This document shows positions 59,450-64,000 of a stretch of 64,000 bases of DNA, in pieces. The notes under the pieces were generated by a model. It was not told the DNA's origin. It searched no databases and saw nothing but the letters and a program-made list of their open reading frames with translations. The DNA is taken from NCBI RefSeq assembly GCF_031755915.1, contig NC_083383.1, positions 25,150,501 to 25,214,500 on the forward strand, given 5' to 3'. Both the position numbers and the translations under genes were made by a program. Positions within the stretch are counted from its first letter, which is position 1; every line of letters begins with the position of its first letter. The DNA is from Ziziphus jujuba (Eukaryota; Streptophyta; Magnoliopsida; Rosales; Rhamnaceae).

Positions 59450-59643
59450 TTAAAAAAATGGTTTTTGAAAAGTTTTGAAAAATGGACACAAGAACAAGCT
59501 CTCGGGTGGTGGTGTTTTGGTGAGTTTCAACTAGTCTTTTTGGGAGGTTTTTGTTTCGGTTGGAAGGCTTTAGGTGGGGGATCCTCTCACAAATAAAATG
59601 GTCTAGGTTGAAAGCTCACAAGGTCCTAAGAAATTACACTATG
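59450..59643 (-). other. copia G leader
   Basis: About 200 bp between primer site and gag start, matching 2755-2946. Confidence 0.8.
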
Positions 59644-59654
59644 CCCTGATACCA
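59644..59654 (-). other. copia G primer binding site
   Basis: On the element strand TGGTATCAGGG, one base different from the copy at 2742 (TGGTATCAGAG). Confidence 0.82.
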
Positions 59655-60652
59655 TGATGGAATTTGGTGTAGGTTTATGTTGCTGTACCCTAGAGCACAA
59701 TCATTCAAGGTGTTAGTCAAGAATGATTGTTGTTGGTTCTTGATTCTTGATTTTGTTTTTTTTTTGGGTTTGTTAAGATTTTGTTTCTGGTTTTAATGGA
59801 GGTTTAGGGTTCTTGAGAAGGTTGTTAGCTTTTGGGAAGAAGAAGAAACTAAAATGTAGTAGTTGAGAGAAAGACAGCCAAAAATGTTGTTTTTCAAAAT
59901 CTGTTTTTTTTTTTAATATTTTTTTTTCTCAACGTTTTTCATTACAATTTTCATACTTTTAAATACATCAAAAAGCCAATAAGGCATGCTTCCATATTGA
60001 GCAATAAATACAAAAGCTTTAAAAGTAACCAACCAAGCCAAACTACATCAATCAACTCTAATCAATGTGCTGGGCATGCAAGAAACCTTATTTAATAGGC
60101 AGTTCAGCTTGTCTAAGGCATTTGAATTTGAAAACCAGCTCCATTTGACTTGAAATTTGGAGGGAAGCCTTTTTGAATATTAGAATATTTGCTAGCCAAA
60201 AATCAGATAAAACAAAGTCCATTTACCCATTCAAAAGTAATCAAACCCAAGGCAGTTTTGCCTAGTTTTCTGGGCAACAAAACTGCACAAGGGTCAGATT
60301 GTTTTGGGCTTAACTCAGCCTTCCAAGCTCCAAATTGGGCCATTCATTTTGCTTCTGCTTCCTCTGCATATCTAGTTTATCATATCCAAAATTTAGGTCC
60401 AAATCCCAAACCTACTTCAAACGGCATCCAAGGAAGTGGACTTATATTGCTGGAAATACAATTCCAGCAACTAGACAAAAAAGGCCTTAAGCTAAATAAT
60501 GAGCTTACAAAAAGGATATTGTTCTTAAACATTACAAGATAAAATAAAATGCATAAACATAAATAATGTTTTTTCTTTGATGTTGCAAAACAAAGAGTGC
60601 AAGTGTAACCGAACTACCTTGCACATTGTGGCAAGATCACCACATTTCAACA
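59655..60652 (-). repeat. copia G 5' LTR (998 bp)
   Basis: Ends TGATGGAATTT (59655) and ATTTCAACA (60652) on the + strand. Near-identical to 1755-2741. Next to it at 60653 is TTCCA, the likely duplicated target, whose partner is lost with the deleted 3' half. Confidence 0.9.
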
Positions 60653-61936
60653 TTCCACACTCGTTGTGAAATACAAGGTAAAATTTGTAGCATGATTGTA
60701 GATAGTGGGAGTTGTACTAATATAAGAAGTAACCTTGTAGTTGATAAATTGGGCTTAAAAACAATAAAACATCCTGAACCATATAGATTACAATGGCTTA
60801 ATGATAATGGTGAGATGAAAGTAAACAAACAAGCCAAAGTAAAATTTAATATAGGTAGATATGAAGATGTAGTTTTATGTGATATTGTACCCATGATTGC
60901 TGGACATATACTATTAGGTAGACCATGGCAATTTGATAAAGATGCTACTCATTTTGGTCAAGAAAATAGTATTTTTTTCAAGATTAAAGGGAAGAAGGTC
61001 AAGCTGGAAACATTATCTCCTAAAGAGGTTTACAAAGACCAATTACAAATGCAACAAAGGAGAGAAGCCGAAAAGCTCAAGGAAAAAGCAAGTATGGCAC
61101 CAACAGCTTCACCATCCTTTCAAGACGGTAAGAATGAGGTTGCTGATCAAGGTAAGGTTTCTAAGACTCATATTGAGTGGAAAGATCAAGGAAAAACCAA
61201 AAGAGAGGGGAAAGAAAGTGGCAAACCTGAGAGCTTGGAGAAGGAAGGGAAATTCGATGGTTTGCGCCAATCCAAGGGGGAAAAAGAAAAAGAAAGTAAA
61301 GAAAGGTTAAGTAGCAACTTTTATTTGAGTTTAGGAGATATCAATAAGGTTATTGAGTGTAAGAAACCTTTGCTGGTCATGATTTATAAAAAAACAAATT
61401 ATTTTAATGATCAAACTAACTTTGAAGAACTTGAATTGCCAAGTTCAATGATTTCTCTTTTGAAGGAATTTGGAGATGTCTTCCCAAATGAAATTCCAAG
61501 TGGACTACCCTCAAATCAAGAGGGAAAAGGTGAGCTTGCTGTCCAAGGTAAGTCTTCTAATACTCAGGTTGTGTGGAAAAATTTTAATAAAACCAAGAGT
61601 GAGAAATTTGATGCAAAAGCCGAGAGTGAGGAAGGTGAGATGGCCGTGAGTGAGAAAGGAAAAGGAAGGCAAGACAGGAAAAATATAAATTTTTATCTTA
61701 GCTTTGGTGATGTCAATAAAGTAATTATGAATAAGAAATCATTGCTGACCATGAATTTTAAAGATACTTATTTAAAGATGTCTTTATTACATAGAAATTT
61801 ATCTGCATTGTTGAGAGCTTTACTTAGTGGCAATTTGAAAATTTGGGAAATATTGTTTGTTAACTTTAAAAAGTGTAATATTTACCATAATGAGCATGTA
61901 TTTCTAGATTTTGTTGTAATAGTGTTTGACCAATGA
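60653..61936 (+). pseudogene. gypsy H protease with duplicated pol linker, RT core absent
   Basis: One frame of 436 codons (its first 9 codons come from the copia LTR). Order: FHTRCEIQGKICSM, protease DSGSCTNIRSNLVVDKLG, HILLGRPWQFDKDATHFG, LSPKEVYKDQLQMQQRREAE, charged linker 1, FYLSLGDINKVIECKKPLLV, RT entry LKEFGDVFPNEIPSGLP, then a jump at about 61509 to SNQEGKGELAVQGKSSNTQV, charged linker 2, FYLSFGDVNKVIMNKKSLL, MNFKDTY, and LHRNLSALLRALLSGNLKIW of integrase. The second half matches element 2 (11420-11830). A stop at 61934-61936 occurs where GGA is expected. Confidence 0.87.
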
Positions 61937-62172
61937 GAATTGGTTTGGTTGCACTTACGAAAGGAAAGGTTTCCTAAACAAAGAAAGTCAAAGCTCATGC
62001 CGCCTATGGATGGACTTTTTCAAGTTTTAGAGCGGATTAACGAGAATACCTACAAACTTAATTTGATAGGTGAGTATAGTGTTAGTGCTGCATTTAATAT
62101 TGCTGATTTAACTCCTTTTACTGCAGGTGATGATCTTGATTTGAAGACAAATCCTTTTCAAGAGGAGGGGAA
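61937..62172 (+). pseudogene. gypsy H integrase C terminus and polypurine tract
   Basis: [53 protein letters not shown] in the same frame as the preceding ORF, then QEEGN over the polypurine tract AAGAGGAGGGGAA (62160-62172). The frame runs on into the LTR to 62452. Confidence 0.85.
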
Positions 62173-63172
62173 TGATGGGATTCTGCCCGTGCCCACACAT
62201 CCATCCATGTCTCGGAGGACATCCATACCTCGGAGGGCAACCATACCTCGGATACCTCGGAGGGCATCCATACGTCGGAGGATATCCACACCTCGGGGAG
62301 CATTTTACCTCGGACAACATCAGTCCATCCACATCTCAGACAACACTAGTGTCATCCATGTCTCGGACAACACCAGTTCCTTTGGACATCAACAACACAT
62401 TCATGCCTCGGACAACATTCCACCTCGGCTATCAACTATATCGGACATCTGACTCTTGTTCAACTATTTTGGACATCTTACTTTTGTCCAACTATCTCGG
62501 ACATTTGACTCTTGGACAACATCAACTATCTCGGCCAGTTGACACTATATAGTTTGGACACAAGCTAACTCAGGTGAAAAGCATGTTCGGACACAAGCTA
62601 ACTTGGATGGAAGACAAGCTCGGTCATGAGTTAGCTCGGTTGAAGACATAATTCAGCCTAGATGTCAAAGTCAACTCGTTACCTAATTTGCGATTGACTT
62701 TCTTTTTTTTTTTTTTGGTTTTTATTTATTTATTTGCTGGACAAATAAGTTTAGGAAAGTTTTTATTTTATTTGTAAATTAATTAATTCCTAATTGAAAA
62801 TAAAGGAATTAATTAATTAGATTAGGAAAAGGAAAGATTCAGTCAAGCTAGAACTTTTCATTGTGTGGCCGGTTTTTCCTAGGATTTTTTAGGGTTTATT
62901 TTGTTTCTTTCAAAGCCTATTTAAAGGCTTATTTTTCAATAAGAATACAACTTTGATTTGATTAAGAAAATACTTGTGAGATTAGAGAATTGGTTGTTTT
63001 AGCTTGACTTATCAATAGGTTTTCCATCCCCTATTGTGGCGTCTACATTATACCAAGGTTTCTAGTCATAGGTTGGTTAGGGGTTGAGGTCCATTCCATT
63101 AGAACTTGAACTTAATTGAGATTCAGGCTAATATAATCCGGTTTAGGAGCAGGTCGTCCTAGGTTCGTATCA
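62173..63172 (+). repeat. gypsy H 3' LTR (1000 bp, A-type U3)
   Basis: TGATGGGATTCTGCCCG to AGGTTCGTATCA. U3 (62173-62650) contains 13 exact CTCGG motifs in irregular short repeats plus related variants such as CGTCGG and TATCGG. The R/U5 side (ATTAATTAATTAGATTAGG, GCCTATTTAAAGGCTTATT, CCTATTGTGGCGTC) is shared with all gypsy LTRs in the window. The ORF reading across the boundary gives an Arg/Ser-rich tail ([20 protein letters not shown]). Confidence 0.9.
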
Positions 63173-63450
63173 CTTATTTTCAATGAGAAATCAAGCTTGA
63201 ATTTTATACAAAAAATTATTTGTGAGATTGAATTCTCTTTGTTCTTTCACCTAAAACACCATTACTGAATGAGTGTTTTAGTTTGACTTGTCAATATGCC
63301 TTCCATCACCTATTGTGGCGTCTTTATTATATACCAAAGTTTCCAATCACAGGTTAGTTAGGGGTCAAGGTGACCATTAGAACTTGAACATAATTAGATC
63401 AGGGCTAATATAATATGGTTTTAAATGCAGGACGTCCTAGTTTCGTATCA
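63173..63450 (+). repeat. gypsy I 5' LTR, right part
   Basis: Starts mid-LTR at CTTATTTTCAATGAGAAATC (the shared GGCTTATTTT-CAAT region) and ends TTTCGTATCA. The left part of this LTR should precede H but is lost with H's 5' half. Distinct from H's own LTR. Confidence 0.82.
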
Positions 63451-63452
63451 TT

Positions 63453-63467
63453 TCTTATCAGAGCCAA
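63453..63467 (+). other. gypsy I primer binding site
   Basis: TCTTATCAGAGCCAA, a two-base variant of TGGTATCAGAGCCAA, two bases after the LTR end. Confidence 0.75.
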
Positions 63468-64000
63468 ATTTTGTTCAGGTTTGATCTATCTTTATTTGAT
63501 TTATTTGTTTTTGTGTTATTCTGCAATTTTAGCATTAGTTAAGGTTGCTTCTATCATCATATATGTTCCACATATTGAAAAAAAAAATGTTCACTCCTAG
63601 TTAAATTAGGATTTCCTAGTCTTACCGTATTTTTGCTTCCTAGTTTGTTGGTTGTTTTTCATCATTGTTCTTGTTAATTTTGGTTTTGGTTGATTTTTGC
63701 TGACTATTTTAGTCTTAAATATTTGCATTCATATATTAAAAAAAAAAACTTAACAGATATTAAAAAATTAAAAAAAAAAACTGCACAATTTGTATTTTGT
63801 CTAGGAGGTCACGAGTTTCGTGATTATTTGGCATTGTAATTGTAACTTTGGTGTTGATTCATGCTACTGCAGTTGTCTTATGTGAGTTAAAATAAAATGA
63901 AGAAAAAGCCGAATATAAAAAAAATAAAAAAATTTTGGTTTGTTGAATTTGGTGTTGAAATTTGTTGTTGGAAATTTCTTGGAGCTACTAATTTGTTGAT
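63468..64000 (+). other. gypsy I leader, continuing out of the window
   Basis: Matches the leaders at 4020-5075 and 13650-14788: AGGATTTCCTAGT, TTTGTTGGTTGTTTTTCATC, GTCTTAAATATTTGCATTCA. No gene expected before the gag start about 0.5 kb further on. Confidence 0.78.

Larger units (their letters stand above)
57195..60652 (-). mobile_element. Ty1/copia element G, 5' half only (same family as position 1)
   Basis: 5' LTR, primer site, gag, protease and integrase, truncated just before RT. LTR and protein sequences are nearly identical to the left-edge array, so this family moved recently. Its 5' LTR lies in the protease gene of the + strand gypsy H, which begins abruptly at 60653. Confidence 0.9.
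60653..63172 (+). mobile_element. Ty3/gypsy element H, chimeric, 5' part lost
   Basis: Starts inside protease at the copia LTR, then pol linker, RT entry, a second copy of the pol linker from another subfamily, integrase C terminus, polypurine tract and a complete 3' LTR. The LTR terminus at 63172 is followed directly by part of a same-family LTR, so H was inserted into that LTR. Confidence 0.87.

Overview
This is AT-rich nuclear DNA from a flowering plant, most likely a eudicot. The evidence is dense LTR retrotransposons primed by plant initiator tRNA-Met (TGGTATCAGAG-type primer sites) and one spliced plant gene with GT-AG introns. Species cannot be determined from the sequence. I recognise only one intact host gene, a five-exon 12-oxophytodienoate reductase (OPR, Old Yellow Enzyme family) on the + strand at 38335-40973. 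Most of the rest is nested, decayed or recombined LTR retrotransposon sequence, plus unassigned intergenic DNA around the gene.

Left part (1-38200). A young Ty1/copia array (1-4019) sits in the leader of a Ty3/gypsy element (4020-8009), which itself lies in an LTR fragment of a related gypsy family (8010-8320). From about 8321 to about 36000 the underlying layer is an old, stop-riddled Ty3/gypsy element of Tat type, called T here. T is split by a complete reverse-strand gypsy (10111-15887, duplication CTATT), a deleted solo LTR (15897-16149), a second reverse-strand gypsy (16512-23822) with a solo LTR inside its own 5' LTR, a solo LTR (27016-28148, duplication CAAAA) and a 2.84-kb LTR-like block (32087-34926, duplication GCAAA). 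Reading frames of T resume across several of these insertions, so the insertion points can be fixed. After its pol, T carries a tandem repeat of about 64 bp and decayed antisense coding regions.

Middle and right (41000-64000). Downstream of the OPR gene a degenerate reverse-strand copia (D) is split inside its reverse transcriptase by a 1.7-kb insertion (E, duplication ACTAC), which is in turn split by a 6.26-kb copia (C, 44546-50808). From 53562 rightwards lies a mosaic of gypsy LTR, copia LTR and RT, a gypsy gag scrap, an LTR scrap and a copia close to the one at position 1. After these come a chimeric gypsy (60653-63172) and the 5' end of another gypsy running out of the window.

Biology. 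The OPR belongs to the octadecanoid and reactive-electrophile reductase family; it lacks a peroxisomal SRL-type C terminus, so it is probably a cytosolic subgroup I enzyme. The retroelement layers work as a genome record: several gypsy and copia copies lack RT, RNase H and/or integrase but keep reading frame across the deletion, one deletion derivative is present twice, and some gypsy pol frames run on into the LTR. I see no CRISPR array, operon, rRNA or tRNA gene, and no convincing new defence or metabolic system. The novelty here lies in retroelement recombination structures.
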